64,000 nt of DNA, taken from positions 29,208 through 93,207 of the forward strand of contig CANQXS010000009.1 of NCBI GenBank assembly GCA_947627875.1, read 5' to 3'. How positions within the stretch are numbered: position 1 is the stretch's first letter; each line of letters begins with the position of its first letter. The notes beneath the pieces are model-generated. The model saw nothing but the letters and a program-made list of their open reading frames with translations, ran no database searches and had not been told where the DNA came from. Below, piece after piece: positions 16,741-26,021 of this stretch. A program made the translations under genes and the position numbers. The stretch comes from an uncultured Clostridia bacterium (lineage in GTDB: Bacteria > Bacillota > Clostridia > Oscillospirales > Ruminococcaceae).

Positions 16741-19053
16741 ATGAACACAAAAAAACTGCTTGACAACTGGAAATTTCAACTAAACCGTCAGAGCTGGCAG
16801 AGAATGGAGGGCAAGAGCGTAACTCTTCCCCACGACTTTATGCTGATGACGCCGCGCACCCCCGATTCCCCGACTTGGGCGGACTACGGCTATTTCCAGC
16901 CCTGCAAGGGTACATACGAAAGAAAGATAACAAAGCCCGAAGCCGAGGTCGTGCTTCTTAAGTTCGACGGCGTTATGGGCATGACCGAGGTATTTATCAA
17001 CAACGACCATGTGAGCTTCCACCCCTACGGCTACACTGCGTTTGTCTGCGACATCGGCAAATACCTCAGAGAGGGCGAAAACACCCTCCGCATTGAGGTC
17101 GACGCGACCTGCCAGCCCGCTTCAAGGTGGTATACCGGCGCGGGGATCTACCGCGAGGTCGAGCTTCTTACCTCAGGCGCGGACCGCTTCAAGCCGTGGT
17201 CTACAACAGTCCGCACCCTCGCGGTTTTCGGGGGCAGCGCTCAGGTAGAATTTTCGACCGAGATAATCTCCTCCCGCCGCCAAACCGCAAAGGTGAGCTT
17301 TAGCGTTCCCGAGCTCGGATTTACCGTCGAGCGCTCGCTCCGGCTCGAAGAGGGCGAAAACCGCTTCTCGGTTAAGGCTGTTCTCAACGGCGTTTCGCTC
17401 TGGTCTCCAGATACTCCTGCGGTATATACCTGCGAAGCGTCGCTCAAAACCGACTCCTGCAAAGATTCCGAGAGCCTGAGCTTCGGCGTCAGGACGGTCT
17501 CCTGCGACGCCGAGAGGGGATTCCTCTTGAACGGCGAGCCGATAAAGCTCTACGGCACCTGCAATCACCACGACAACGGCGTCGTCGGCGCGGCTTCGTT
17601 CAGAAGCACCGAGGAGAGGCGCGTAAGGATACTCAAGGAAAACGGCTTCAACGCTATCCGCACCTCTCACAACCCGCCCTCGAGCGTTCTGCTCGACGTC
17701 TGCGACAGAATGGGTATGCTCGTCATCGACGAGATTTTCGACTGCTGGACCAACGGCAAAAAGGCCTACGATTATCACCTCTGGTTCGATAAATACGCGA
17801 AGGAGGACGTAAGGTCGATGACCGTCCGCGACCGCAACCACCCGTCGGTGGTGATGTGGTCTACCGGCAACGAGATATTCGAGCGCGCGGGAAAGTGCGA
17901 CGGCTATGCGCTGGGAAAGATGATTGCCGACACTATAAAGGAAAACGACCCGACAAGACCTCTTACCCACGCCTTCTGCGAATTCTGGGACAACTGGGAG
18001 TATAACGCCGAGGCGGGCAAGACTCTTCAGCTTCCGCCGGATCAGCCCGATTTCTGGTGCGAAAAAATCGCCCCTCAGGCGGGAAATTTAGACGTTCTGG
18101 GCTATAACTATATGAACTACAGAATCGCTAAGGACGAGAAGATACTTAAATCTCATCTCTTCGCGATAACCGAGAGCTACCCTATGGACGCGCTCGCGGT
18201 CAAGAGAAATATGGATACCCATCCGAAGCTCATCGGCGAATTCGTCTGGACGGGCTGGGACTACTTCGGTGAGACGGGTCTCGGCAGAGTTATTTACGAC
18301 AGCCCCGACGGTCCGGGCTGGGGTCTTGACCCTCACCCGAACCACATTTCGAACTGCGGCGATTTTTCGATATGCGGATTCAAAAAGCCTCAGTCGTACT
18401 ACCGCGACGTAGTTTGGGGCAGAGAGAGCGTAAAGATACTTACCGTCGACCCCGACAACACCGGCAGGGTAAAGTCCTACTCGGGCTGGGGCTTCTACGA
18501 CGCCGACAGGACCTGGACCTACCCCGGAAAAGAGGGGAGAGCCTCGGAAATCTATGTCTTTACTATAGCCGACGAATGCGAGCTTTGGCTCAACGGCGAG
18601 TCGCTGGGCAGAAAAGCTCCCAACGAAAAGGGCTTCGCGACCTTTGAAGCGCCCTACGCCGCCGGAAAGTTAGAAGCCGCGGCATATAAAGACGGCAAGG
18701 TTTGCGGTAAAGACGCGCTTTCCACCGTCGGCGAAGCCAGCGCAATAAAAATCACTGCCGACGCGACCGGAAAGACCGGCGCCGCCGATCTTGTGTTCGC
18801 TGAAATCTGCTTTACCGACAGCGACGGAAACACTGCCTGGACCGCGAACGGCGAGGTTACCGTTTCTGCCGAGGGCGGAAGGGTCATCGGCACGGGCTCG
18901 GGCAGAGTAGACGATACCCACGACTACACGACGAGCGTTTGCAGCGCCTACCGCGGCAGGCTGCTTGCGGCGATCGTCCCCGAGGGCGAAACGGTAAAAA
19001 TAACCGCCTGCTCGGGGGATATGCGCGCAGAAGCTGAGATAAAGGTGAAGTAA
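16741..19053 (+). CDS. GH2 beta-galactosidase
   Basis: A 770-residue cytoplasmic enzyme with no signal peptide. ATG 16741 lies 6 nt after CGGAGG; the ATG at 16735 is too close to the same site. Domain order: jelly-roll sugar-binding (about 10-150), Ig-like (150-250), GH2 barrel (from KLYGTCNHHDNG to about 560) and C-terminal sandwich domains. NAIRTSHNPPS and the acid/base MWSTGNE are typical; ITESYPMD probably carries the nucleophile and IGEFVWTGWDYFGE follows. It releases terminal beta-galactose from imported oligosaccharides, matching the galactanases in the window. A beta-glucuronidase-like or other GH2 activity cannot be excluded. Confidence 0.88.
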   Translation: MNTKKLLDNWKFQLNRQSWQRMEGKSVTLPHDFMLMTPRTPDSPTWADYGYFQPCKGTYERKITKPEAEVVLLKFDGVMGMTEVFINNDHVSFHPYGYTAFVCDIGKYLREGENTLRIEVDATCQPASRWYTGAGIYREVELLTSGADRFKPWSTTVRTLAVFGGSAQVEFSTEIISSRRQTAKVSFSVPELGFTVERSLRLEEGENRFSVKAVLNGVSLWSPDTPAVYTCEASLKTDSCKDSESLSFGVRTVSCDAERGFLLNGEPIKLYGTCNHHDNGVVGAASFRSTEERRVRILKENGFNAIRTSHNPPSSVLLDVCDRMGMLVIDEIFDCWTNGKKAYDYHLWFDKYAKEDVRSMTVRDRNHPSVVMWSTGNEIFERAGKCDGYALGKMIADTIKENDPTRPLTHAFCEFWDNWEYNAEAGKTLQLPPDQPDFWCEKIAPQAGNLDVLGYNYMNYRIAKDEKILKSHLFAITESYPMDALAVKRNMDTHPKLIGEFVWTGWDYFGETGLGRVIYDSPDGPGWGLDPHPNHISNCGDFSICGFKKPQSYYRDVVWGRESVKILTVDPDNTGRVKSYSGWGFYDADRTWTYPGKEGRASEIYVFTIADECELWLNGESLGRKAPNEKGFATFEAPYAAGKLEAAAYKDGKVCGKDALSTVGEASAIKITADATGKTGAADLVFAEICFTDSDGNTAWTANGEVTVSAEGGRVIGTGSGRVDDTHDYTTSVCSAYRGRLLAAIVPEGETVKITACSGDMRAEAEIKVK

Positions 19054-19094
19054 AGCGCCTGCGGCAGGAAATTAAATACCGCGCCAAAGGCACC

Positions 19095-19131
19095 TCGGGC
19101 AGACGGCTGCAGGGCTGTCTGCCCGATTTTT
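19095..19131 (+). terminator. Terminator of the GH2 gene
   Basis: CGGGCAGAC (19096-19104) pairs with GTCTGCCCG (19117-19125), followed by ATTTTT. Confidence 0.85.
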
Positions 19132-19139
19132 GCGCCCTC

Positions 19140-19167
19140 TTGCATTTTCCGCAGAACGGTGTATAAT
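19140..19167 (+). promoter_or_regulatory. Promoter of the alpha/beta hydrolase gene
   Basis: TTGCAT (19140-19145) and TATAAT (19162-19167), 16-bp spacer. Confidence 0.65.
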
Positions 19168-19216
19168 AAAAATAAATTCTCAGCCCTCCAGCGAGGGCTT
19201 GATCCGGAGGTCAGAA

Positions 19217-20215
19217 ATGGAAGAAAAACAAAGGAAAGCCCTCAGATTTATCGGTCTGACGGCGGGGGCGGCGGCTGTTTCGGCGGCTTCGTCCTACCTC
19301 ACTGCAAGATATATGATGAAGGTAGCTTTAGACCGCGAGGTCCCAAAAGCCCCGAAAGGAGCCGAAAGGCTGATAGCGGGGCGCGGACCGGGGCAGGACT
19401 TTTTGGACGCTATGGAGGAGGCTTCGGAGAAGCTCGCCCAAACCGAAAACGAGACGGTTGCCCTCACCGCCCACGACGGCATAAGGATAGTTGGGCATTG
19501 GATCCCCTGCGACGAGCCGAAGAGGATACTCATAGCGATGCACGGCTGGCGCTCCTCCTGGCACCGCGATTTCGGAATGATCGCCGACTTCTGGCGCGAA
19601 AACGGCTGTTCCGTTCTCTATGCCGAACAGAGGGGACAGGGCGAGAGCGGCGGCGACAGTATGGGCTTCGGGCTCACAGAGCGCTGCGACTGCCGCGATT
19701 GGGCTAACTACGTCGCCGAGCGTTTCGGCACCGAGCTCCCGATATATCTCTGCGGAGTGTCTATGGGCGCGGCGACGGTGCTTATGGCGTCGAATCTCGA
19801 TTTGCCCGAAAACGTCTGCGGGATCTGCGCCGACTGCGGTTTTACCTCGCCCGACGCGATCTGGCGCCATGTTATGAACGACAACATGCATATCCGCTAC
19901 AGCGGGCTGATGGAAGCCGTAGCAAACGAGATCTGCCGCAGCAAGACCGATTTCGGCGCCGACGATTTCTCGACCGTCGATGCGCTGAAAGCCACCGATA
20001 TCCCCGTTTTCCTCGCGCACGGCACCGACGATACCTTCGTTCCCGTGACGATGACCTACGAAAACTACAAGGCGTGCGCCTCGCCGAAGCGCCTGCTTAT
20101 CGTCCCCGGCGCCGACCACGGAATGTCGTATTACGTCGAGAAGGAAAACTACGAGAACGCCGTAAAGAGCTTCTGGCGCGAGTTCGACGGATATGTGCGC
20201 TCGAGGAACGAATAA
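19217..20215 (+). CDS. Membrane-tethered alpha/beta hydrolase
   Basis: A 332-residue protein; ATG 19217 follows CCGGAGG, whereas the track start at 19130 lies in the promoter. An N-terminal helix (GLTAGAAAVSAASSYLTARY) tethers it. The hydrolase fold shows the nucleophile elbow GVSMGAA, the acid in HGTDDTFVP and the catalytic His in GADHGMSY, with HGWRSSWHRD forming the oxyanion-hole side. It belongs to the Bem46/YqkD-like group of serine hydrolases, with unknown substrate. It stands alone with a bidirectional terminator downstream. Confidence 0.85.
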   Translation: MEEKQRKALRFIGLTAGAAAVSAASSYLTARYMMKVALDREVPKAPKGAERLIAGRGPGQDFLDAMEEASEKLAQTENETVALTAHDGIRIVGHWIPCDEPKRILIAMHGWRSSWHRDFGMIADFWRENGCSVLYAEQRGQGESGGDSMGFGLTERCDCRDWANYVAERFGTELPIYLCGVSMGAATVLMASNLDLPENVCGICADCGFTSPDAIWRHVMNDNMHIRYSGLMEAVANEICRSKTDFGADDFSTVDALKATDIPVFLAHGTDDTFVPVTMTYENYKACASPKRLLIVPGADHGMSYYVEKENYENAVKSFWREFDGYVRSRNE

Positions 20216-20303
20216 CATACGCATAGCCGCCGCACCGACCCCGTTCAAAAGGAGGCAAATATGAAATTCAGTCTTTCCGCAATTTTCTTATCATATATCG
20301 CAA

Positions 20304-20341
20304 AAAATCCGTTCCGCGGTGCTGCGGAGCGGATTTTCTGT
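20304..20341. terminator. Bidirectional terminator
   Basis: A 14-bp stem (AAAATCCGTTCCGC with GCGGAGCGGATTTT) has T-runs on both strands. It separates the hydrolase gene from the converging lipoprotein gene. Confidence 0.85.
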
Positions 20342-20351
20342 TTTTGTTCGC

Positions 20352-22163
20352 TTATTCGCCTATGCGCATCGCGACCTCTGCCGCAGTCTCCTTCGCCAGC
20401 CTTTTTAGCTCCGAGGCGCTCATCTCGCCGTTTTGCCCCAAAATTTCGTTTCGCGCGTTGAATATCGGGGAGATGTATTCAATAGGTCTGCATCGCCATT
20501 CTACATAGCAGTTTTCGTCGGGCTCGAGCTCCGGATATAAGTCGCTCTCGGGGACGACGCCCTTAATATCGCCATTGTAAACGTCGAATAAAAACTCCAA
20601 GAACTTGACCGCGTTGCCGTAGTTCGGCGACTGCGGGTTCATCAGATACACGTTCGCAGTGAGCATCGTAACGCTGTCGCCGAAGGGCATCTTCTTTCTG
20701 TTGCCGGTCGGATTGTCGTTGAAATACTTAAACAGCTTATAGAGCTCGTCGCCGCTCGGGTCGGAATACCTCGCCTCGGCGACATCTACGTTTTCCGCAA
20801 GGTAGATATTCTCCGAAACGACCAGCGAATAGCTGAAATTGCTGCCGTTCTCGGGAAAGTTTTCTTCGGAGCAGTAATTCGAAATGCTTATCGGTACGCC
20901 GAAATACTTCCCGTCGCAGCTCACTACCGCTTCGACGGTTTTGTTGCCCGAGATTCTGGAGTTCAGGCTTTCTACCGTCTTTAGGTCGACGAAGGTTCCG
21001 GCGCTCAGGTAGTTCTGAAATCCGGTCCCCGCATTGAATATATCGAAATCCGAGTCGCCCGCCATAAGCTTTACCGTGCGCTTGTCGTCATCGGTTTTTG
21101 CGATCCCGACCAAAATTCCCGACTCTTTTTCAAAGGCGTAAATAATGTCGTCCGAGGCGTGCCCGAGTATCGTTATGCTTTCGGGAGGGTTCAGATAGTC
21201 GTAGATAATGCATTCATCGCCTGCGGTCGAGACCGCCCAGACGATGTTTTCATATATGCCGACGAAAAACTCGGTCCCGTATTTTGCGGCGATATGATAT
21301 CTGTTGAGGACGATGCTGTCGGTGTCGGAAAGGGAGTATTCGGCAATCATGCAGGGGTCGTCGATAGCCGTGTCGTCTTTAAACGCCGCCCCGTAAGGCA
21401 CACCGAACATAATCGCGGTATCGGTCTTTTGGGAGTAGACGACTCCGGGATAGTATCTTGTATCAAGCTCCTGAAGCGATTTGCTCTTGCCGGTCTCGGG
21501 GTCGTACTCGCTGAGCTGCATATAGCCGAAAACGGCGTTCTCGGTTACCGAAAGCAGCTTGTCGCCCTTATACGGGAAGAAGCTTATCCCGTAGTTCGGA
21601 GCGGGTTTTGAAAGAGTCTGCTCCTTGGTCTCGCGGGAATAAATCAGTATGTTTGTCTCGATGAGCTTTTCGCCCTTAGTCACGCATTTAAAGACGGCAT
21701 AGCTGTCGGTGACCTCCATCTCCTCGACCAAATCGATGCTTTCTATCGGGAACGGTATATCGTCAGTGCTGCCCGACGAAGGGTCGTATTCCGATAGGAG
21801 AGCATCGCCGAGGAAATAGGTATAGAGCTTCCCGCCGTGGGCAGAGATTGCCGAAGCTGAGGCGTCGAACAGCTTTCCTGATTCGCCGGATTTAATGTCG
21901 AGGAAATATACCGCCCCCTCTGTCAGGAGGTACAGCGCAGTTTCGATTTGTGCAATATCCTTGATTTCTGCCGCGGGAACGGGCAGAGCGAGCCCTTCGG
22001 CAGGGGATACGGCGTAGTATTTAACGCTCCTGCCGAAAACCGAGCTTGTGTTCGAGACGGTTTTCGACGGGCTTTCGTCGGGCCTGTGCATCGACTCTGA
22101 GCTTTCGGAGCAGGCGGTTAAAATCAGCAAAACTGCCGTAACGGCGGCAAAAAATCTTTTCAT
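20352..22163 (-). CDS. Lipoprotein with beta-propeller-like N-terminus and solute-binding-like C-terminus
   Basis: A 603-residue lipoprotein. The start at 22163 follows AAGGAGGTCGCT and gives a signal peptide ending ILTAC; the track start is 13 codons further out. Residues about 60-380 show repeated short beta units (LYLLTEGAVYFLDIKSGESG, KLYTYFLGDALLSEYDP) like a beta-propeller. Residues about 380-600 resemble part of a family 1 solute-binding protein: DFDIFNAGT, FVDLKTVESLNSR and a C-terminal segment with QSPNYGNAVKFLEFLF. No transporter genes adjoin it. It may be a sensor or an orphan substrate receptor. I am sure of the lipoprotein, not of the function. Confidence 0.7.
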   Translation of the reverse strand: MKRFFAAVTAVLLILTACSESSESMHRPDESPSKTVSNTSSVFGRSVKYYAVSPAEGLALPVPAAEIKDIAQIETALYLLTEGAVYFLDIKSGESGKLFDASASAISAHGGKLYTYFLGDALLSEYDPSSGSTDDIPFPIESIDLVEEMEVTDSYAVFKCVTKGEKLIETNILIYSRETKEQTLSKPAPNYGISFFPYKGDKLLSVTENAVFGYMQLSEYDPETGKSKSLQELDTRYYPGVVYSQKTDTAIMFGVPYGAAFKDDTAIDDPCMIAEYSLSDTDSIVLNRYHIAAKYGTEFFVGIYENIVWAVSTAGDECIIYDYLNPPESITILGHASDDIIYAFEKESGILVGIAKTDDDKRTVKLMAGDSDFDIFNAGTGFQNYLSAGTFVDLKTVESLNSRISGNKTVEAVVSCDGKYFGVPISISNYCSEENFPENGSNFSYSLVVSENIYLAENVDVAEARYSDPSGDELYKLFKYFNDNPTGNRKKMPFGDSVTMLTANVYLMNPQSPNYGNAVKFLEFLFDVYNGDIKGVVPESDLYPELEPDENCYVEWRCRPIEYISPIFNARNEILGQNGEMSASELKRLAKETAAEVAMRIGE

Positions 22164-22194
22164 AGCGACCTCCTTGGGCGATTTTATGCTTTTA

Positions 22195-22225
22195 TTATGC
22201 ATTCTTCCCCAAGGTAAGAGTCAAT
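22195..22225 (-). promoter_or_regulatory. Possible promoter of the 603-residue lipoprotein gene
   Basis: On the minus strand TTGACT (22220-22225) and CATAAT (22195-22200) are 19 bp apart, a long spacer. Confidence 0.4.
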
Positions 22226-22239
22226 ACCCGAAGCGCAAG

Positions 22240-22257
22240 TTTGTCGGTTCCGACAAA
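22240..22257. promoter_or_regulatory. 18-bp palindrome, candidate operator
   Basis: TTTGTCGG-TT-CCGACAAA is a perfect inverted repeat 15 bp upstream of the putative minus-strand -35 at 22220-22225. A related half-site, GTCGGTTTGAC, follows at about 22274. The roughly 190 bp beyond it up to the ZIP terminator hold nothing I recognise. Confidence 0.45.
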
Positions 22258-22413
22258 TCGGCGCTCAAAAATTCGTCGGTTTGACATAGCATAGCGGCGC
22301 AAAAACAGGCTCTTTCACTCAGAAATCGCGATCCCTTCGGCATACATTTTGCCGACGGCGCGCCGATCATTGATACGAAATCCGAACAAATGCCTGATCG
22401 AAATTTAGTATTT

Positions 22414-22447
22414 TGCAAAAAAACGGCTCCCTTCAAGGAAGCTGTTT
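22414..22447 (-). terminator. Terminator of the ZIP transporter gene
   Basis: An imperfect stem (AAACGGCTCC with GGAAGCTGTTT, one bulge) followed on the minus strand by a run of T. Confidence 0.7.
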
Positions 22448-22450
22448 CTT

Positions 22451-23302
22451 TTATACATAAATCACTATCAGCCCTACGACCATTCCTATCAGTATCGCGA
22501 AGGCGGGCTTTTTTGAGCGCCACATCAAAAACGCCTCGGGGACGAGCTCTCCGAATACGACGTATATCATCGCGCCCGCCGCAAACGACAGCGACAGGCA
22601 GAGCGACGACGGACCGAGCCCTCCGACTGCGTAGCCCAAGAGCGCTCCGATTATAGTAGGCGCGCCGCTGAGCGCGGTAACGAGTATCGCTCTGAGGCGG
22701 GGCATTCCGCCCGAAATCAGCGGGACCGACACCGCCATACCCTCGGGTATGTTATGGAGCCCGATGACTATCGCCATCACGAGCCCGCCCCTGTCCATAA
22801 CGCCCTCTGCGCCGGTGTATGAAACGCCGATGACCATTCCCTCGGGGAGGTTGTGAAGCGCTATGGCGCACGCCATTATTATCCCCGCAACGAACATCTC
22901 GCGCCAGTTGCCGGTCTCGCGGTGATGGCTGTAGTGGTCGCTGTGGATCAGCTCGCCGAGGTCGTCGGCGGTCTCTGGGTGATTCGCGTCGATATGAACG
23001 ACTTCGCGGTTGGTGTTTTTATCTATCAGGCGGTTTAAGAGGAATACCGTGATATATCCGATAAACAGCCCCACTATCGTTAAGATCAGGAAGAAAAGGC
23101 TGTTTTCGGAATTCGGGCTGAGCGCGTCGGCAATAAGGTCGAAGCAGACTATCGAGAGCATAACTCCTCCCGCAAAGCTCAGAAACAGACTGACCGTTTT
23201 TGAGGAGTCGCGGCGTGCAAAGCCCCCGATGAGCCCTCCGAGACCCGTCCCGAGGACTCCGGATATAAACGTTACGATGATTATCCAAACAAATACCGGC
23301 AT
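22451..23302 (-). CDS. ZIP family divalent metal transporter
   Basis: A 283-residue membrane protein with about eight helices. The two metal-binding signatures of ZIP transporters are present, HNLPEGM and HNIPEGM, in helices IV and V, and a His-rich cytoplasmic loop (HSDHYSHHRE) lies between helices III and IV. Members import zinc or related divalent metals down their gradient; length fits the GufA/ZupT-type bacterial group. The start at 23302 follows GGAGATGC. Monocistronic with its own promoter. Confidence 0.92.
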   Translation of the reverse strand: MPVFVWIIIVTFISGVLGTGLGGLIGGFARRDSSKTVSLFLSFAGGVMLSIVCFDLIADALSPNSENSLFFLILTIVGLFIGYITVFLLNRLIDKNTNREVVHIDANHPETADDLGELIHSDHYSHHRETGNWREMFVAGIIMACAIALHNLPEGMVIGVSYTGAEGVMDRGGLVMAIVIGLHNIPEGMAVSVPLISGGMPRLRAILVTALSGAPTIIGALLGYAVGGLGPSSLCLSLSFAAGAMIYVVFGELVPEAFLMWRSKKPAFAILIGMVVGLIVIYV

Positions 23303-23332
23303 AAAGCATCTCCGAAATACTGGTTTTTGCCT

Positions 23333-23361
23333 ATTATATCACCGCGCGGCGGAATATTCAA
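23333..23361 (-). promoter_or_regulatory. Promoter of the ZIP gene
   Basis: Minus strand TTGAAT (23356-23361), 17 bp, TATAAT (23333-23338). Confidence 0.75.
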
Positions 23362-23403
23362 TATAAAACAGTTACAACATGATTCGGCAAATTGCGCAAA
23401 ACA

Positions 23404-23433
23404 TTGACAAATAAGCTAAAAATGTGGTATAAT
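23404..23433 (+). promoter_or_regulatory. Promoter of the YegP-like gene
   Basis: TTGACA (23404-23409) and TATAAT (23428-23433), 18-bp spacer. Confidence 0.8.
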
Positions 23434-23489
23434 CCGAACGGAAGCATTTTGAAAGGCAAAATGCGAAAAAATTTACAGGAGGAATCACT

Positions 23490-23855
23490 ATGGGCAAATT
23501 TGTTGTTAAGAACACTGCGACCGGCGTTAAGTTCGACCTCAAGGCCGGCAACGGCGAAGTCATCGCGACGAGCGAGGTATATGGCGCCGAGGCTGCCTGC
23601 CTGAACGGCATAGAGAGCGTCCGCAAGTGCTGCGAGGGCGGCGTTGAGGACCAGACCGTCGAGGGCTTCGAGACCGTTAAGAATCCGAAGTTCGAGGTCT
23701 ATACCGATAAGGCGGGCGAGTTCAGGTTCAGGCTGAAAGCGCGCAACGGCGAGGTCATCGCTGTAAGCGAGGGCTATAAGACCAAGCCGAGCTGCCTCAA
23801 CGGAATCGAGAGCGTAAAGAAGAACGCCCCCGAAGCAGAGGTCGTAAAGGAATAA
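23490..23855 (+). CDS. YegP-like tandem DUF1508 protein
   Basis: A 121-residue protein made of two similar halves (about 1-55 and 60-115), each with a K-x-F...GNGEVI-A-SE-Y core and a C-LNGIESV segment. This is the duplicated DUF1508/YegP fold, small cytoplasmic proteins of unknown function. ATG 23490 follows ACAGGAGGAA. A strong promoter and terminator make it a monocistronic, probably well-expressed gene. Confidence 0.88.
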   Translation: MGKFVVKNTATGVKFDLKAGNGEVIATSEVYGAEAACLNGIESVRKCCEGGVEDQTVEGFETVKNPKFEVYTDKAGEFRFRLKARNGEVIAVSEGYKTKPSCLNGIESVKKNAPEAEVVKE

Positions 23856-23869
23856 TACAAAACCCGAGA

Positions 23870-23904
23870 AGCGGCTCCCGAAGGATGCAAGGGGGTCGCT
23901 TTTT
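23870..23904 (+). terminator. Terminator of the YegP-like gene
   Basis: AGCGGCTCCC pairs with GGGGGTCGCT (two wobble pairs) around an 11-nt loop, then TTTT. Confidence 0.8.
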
Positions 23905-24003
23905 GCATCCGGTGGGCGGATATAGTAGGAGAAATCGTTCATTTGGGGAGACAATGCAGTGCAGTCAGTACGGATTGCGCAAGACGTTAACTTTGCATTC
24001 CCC

Positions 24004-24032
24004 TTGCAATTTTCTTTTCCGAATGATATAAT
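24004..24032 (+). promoter_or_regulatory. Promoter of ybaK-like gene
   Basis: TTGCAA (24004-24009), 17 bp, TATAAT (24027-24032). Confidence 0.75.
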
Positions 24033-24060
24033 ACCCTTAGTTAATATTTTGGAGGCGAGT

Positions 24061-24537
24061 ATGAAACAGCCCGAAAAAACCAACGCCATGCGCATTCTCG
24101 ACCGCCTCGGCGTGGCGTATACCGTCCACTTTTACGCCGATACCGACGCCGTCGGAGGGGTCGACGTTGCAAACGCCCTCGGAGAAAACCCCGAGCAGGT
24201 CTTTAAAACGCTCGTAACGCGGTCAGGCGGAAACATAAACTACGTTTTTATGCTGCCGGTGAACTGCGAACTCGACCTTAAAAAGGCTGCGAAAGCCGTG
24301 AGCGAGAAGAGCATCGAGATGATAAAGTCAAAAGAGCTCCTTCCGCTGACGGGGTATGTCCACGGCGGCTGTTCGCCGATAGGTATGAAAAAGCAGTTCC
24401 GCACAGTAGTCGACGAAACGGCGCAGCTCTTCGAAACGATAATGTTCAGCGCCGGAAAAATCGGCTTTCAGCTCGAGACCTCTCCCGAGGGGCTGAGCAG
24501 GGCGATACCTTTCGATTACGCAGATATCTGCGTTTAG
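24061..24537 (+). CDS. ybaK: Cys-tRNA(Pro)/Cys-tRNA(Cys) deacylase, YbaK/EbsC family
   Basis: A 158-residue trans-editing enzyme. ATG 24061 follows TTGGAGGCGAG; the track start at 23959 is upstream of the promoter and rejected. The sequence shows the YbaK pattern: an N-terminal helix followed by FKTLV, VFMLPVNCELDLKKAAKA and GYVHGGCSPIGMKK, which carries the conserved glycines and lysines of the substrate pocket. It hydrolyses mischarged Cys-tRNA(Pro) in the cytoplasm. The following membrane-protein gene begins 39 bp downstream and may share the transcript. Confidence 0.93.
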   Translation: MKQPEKTNAMRILDRLGVAYTVHFYADTDAVGGVDVANALGENPEQVFKTLVTRSGGNINYVFMLPVNCELDLKKAAKAVSEKSIEMIKSKELLPLTGYVHGGCSPIGMKKQFRTVVDETAQLFETIMFSAGKIGFQLETSPEGLSRAIPFDYADICV

Positions 24538-24576
24538 CGGCACTCGGTCCGCAAATAAACTTTCAAGGAGGCAAAT

Positions 24577-25956
24577 ATGCTTGCACTGATACTGTTTATA
24601 CTCATATATGCTGCGGCGCTCGCGCTCTGCGTTTATTTCGCCGTAAAGAGGAACTGGCTCAAGTCCTGCGTTTCGGCGATGGCCGCGCTTATCCCGCTGC
24701 CGCTGTCATATTCGATGGCGAAAAAATTCGTAGGAGCCTTCGGCGCGTCGCTCTCGGGCGCCCTGAAGGAGGGCTTTTTGCAGCTTTTAAACCTCAGGAA
24801 CGACATTATGCTCCGCGATGAGGCGCTTTTAAGGGTATCTTCTTACGCCGTAAACGCTATACTCGGGATAGCTGCGTTTTGGCTCTGCTTCCTTGCGCTT
24901 TGGGGGATGCTCACGCTGATAAAGCATTTCATAATCTTCGGGGTCATCATAAATAAGGACTACAAATCGTATGACCCGCCGAAGAAGCTCCCGATCCTCA
25001 GCGCGGCTTTCTCGCTTGTATCCTTCGGAGCGGTCACCTTTGCGCTTCTGTTCCCGCTCGGCGCGGCTTCGGACATAGCCGCCTCCGCGGCGAAGGTCTG
25101 CGACTACCGCCTGCCGGCTTCGGTCATAAACAACCCGATAGGCAGGGTTTACGGCATAGCCGGACGCGGATTCTTCGACAGCCTGACCGAGATCGAGGGC
25201 GTCACCGAATTTGTGAACAGCGACGAGGCTCAGCGCGGAGCCGAGATCTATATAGCTCTGAGAAAGGTCGCCGAGGGAGCCGACTCCGACGACAGCAGCA
25301 TCGACAGGATATCCGGCTCGCTGAAAAGCTCGTATCTTATGACCGACCTCACGAGCGAGATAGCGGCAAACGCTGCCAACAGCTGGAAAAACGGCAGGAG
25401 ATATATGAACATAACCCCGAAGCTTCCCGACGGCAGAAGCGGCGAGCTTGTAAGGGACGTTCTCGAAATTATGAGCGGCTGGGAGCGCGAAAACCTCATT
25501 CAGGACATCGACACCGCGATAAACGTATATAAGCTTCTCCGCGAAAAGGAAATAACCCGCCTCAGCGACGGCGAGGCGCTCTTTGCGGCGCTCTCGGAGG
25601 AGGAATTCGATAAGGAGCTTTTCGCAGTTCTTTCTAAAAGCCGCGATTTCATCGCGGTAATACCGAAGGTGCTTCGCTTCGGGATAGGCACCGCAGTCGA
25701 CGCTATGGAGATGGAGATGAACGACGATTACATAGTCGAGCTCGACGCGGCCTCTTTGAGCGAGCAGGACTGGCAAAGAGAGGCTTCGGCTTTTTCGCTG
25801 CTGATATCGAGAATGAAGACTATGAGCGAGGGGAACACCGACACACTCGGGCTCCTTGCAGACCTCTATTCCGTGAGGGACAGCAAGCTCATCGGAAACG
25901 TTCTTATAAACCTGCTGATACAGATTCTTTACAATCTTCAGCTCGCGGCGGGGTAA
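24577..25956 (+). CDS. CvpA-like membrane protein of unknown function
   Basis: A 459-residue protein; ATG 24577 follows CAAGGAGGCAA. About four hydrophobic segments lie in the first 180 residues (LALILFILIYAAALALCVYF, FWLCFLALWGMLTLI, FSLVSFGAVTFALLFP), followed by a 250-residue charged, largely helical domain and a hydrophobic C-terminal tail (LINLLIQILYNL). The N-terminal arrangement recalls CvpA family proteins, but the soluble part is far longer than in E. coli CvpA. No catalytic motif is visible. Confidence 0.6.
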   Translation: MLALILFILIYAAALALCVYFAVKRNWLKSCVSAMAALIPLPLSYSMAKKFVGAFGASLSGALKEGFLQLLNLRNDIMLRDEALLRVSSYAVNAILGIAAFWLCFLALWGMLTLIKHFIIFGVIINKDYKSYDPPKKLPILSAAFSLVSFGAVTFALLFPLGAASDIAASAAKVCDYRLPASVINNPIGRVYGIAGRGFFDSLTEIEGVTEFVNSDEAQRGAEIYIALRKVAEGADSDDSSIDRISGSLKSSYLMTDLTSEIAANAANSWKNGRRYMNITPKLPDGRSGELVRDVLEIMSGWERENLIQDIDTAINVYKLLREKEITRLSDGEALFAALSEEEFDKELFAVLSKSRDFIAVIPKVLRFGIGTAVDAMEMEMNDDYIVELDAASLSEQDWQREASAFSLLISRMKTMSEGNTDTLGLLADLYSVRDSKLIGNVLINLLIQILYNLQLAAG

Positions 25957-26021
25957 CCGCAGACGAAGCCGGAACCGCTTAGAAAATGCATAGTTGTTGA
26001 AGATTAGATACAAAAAACTCT

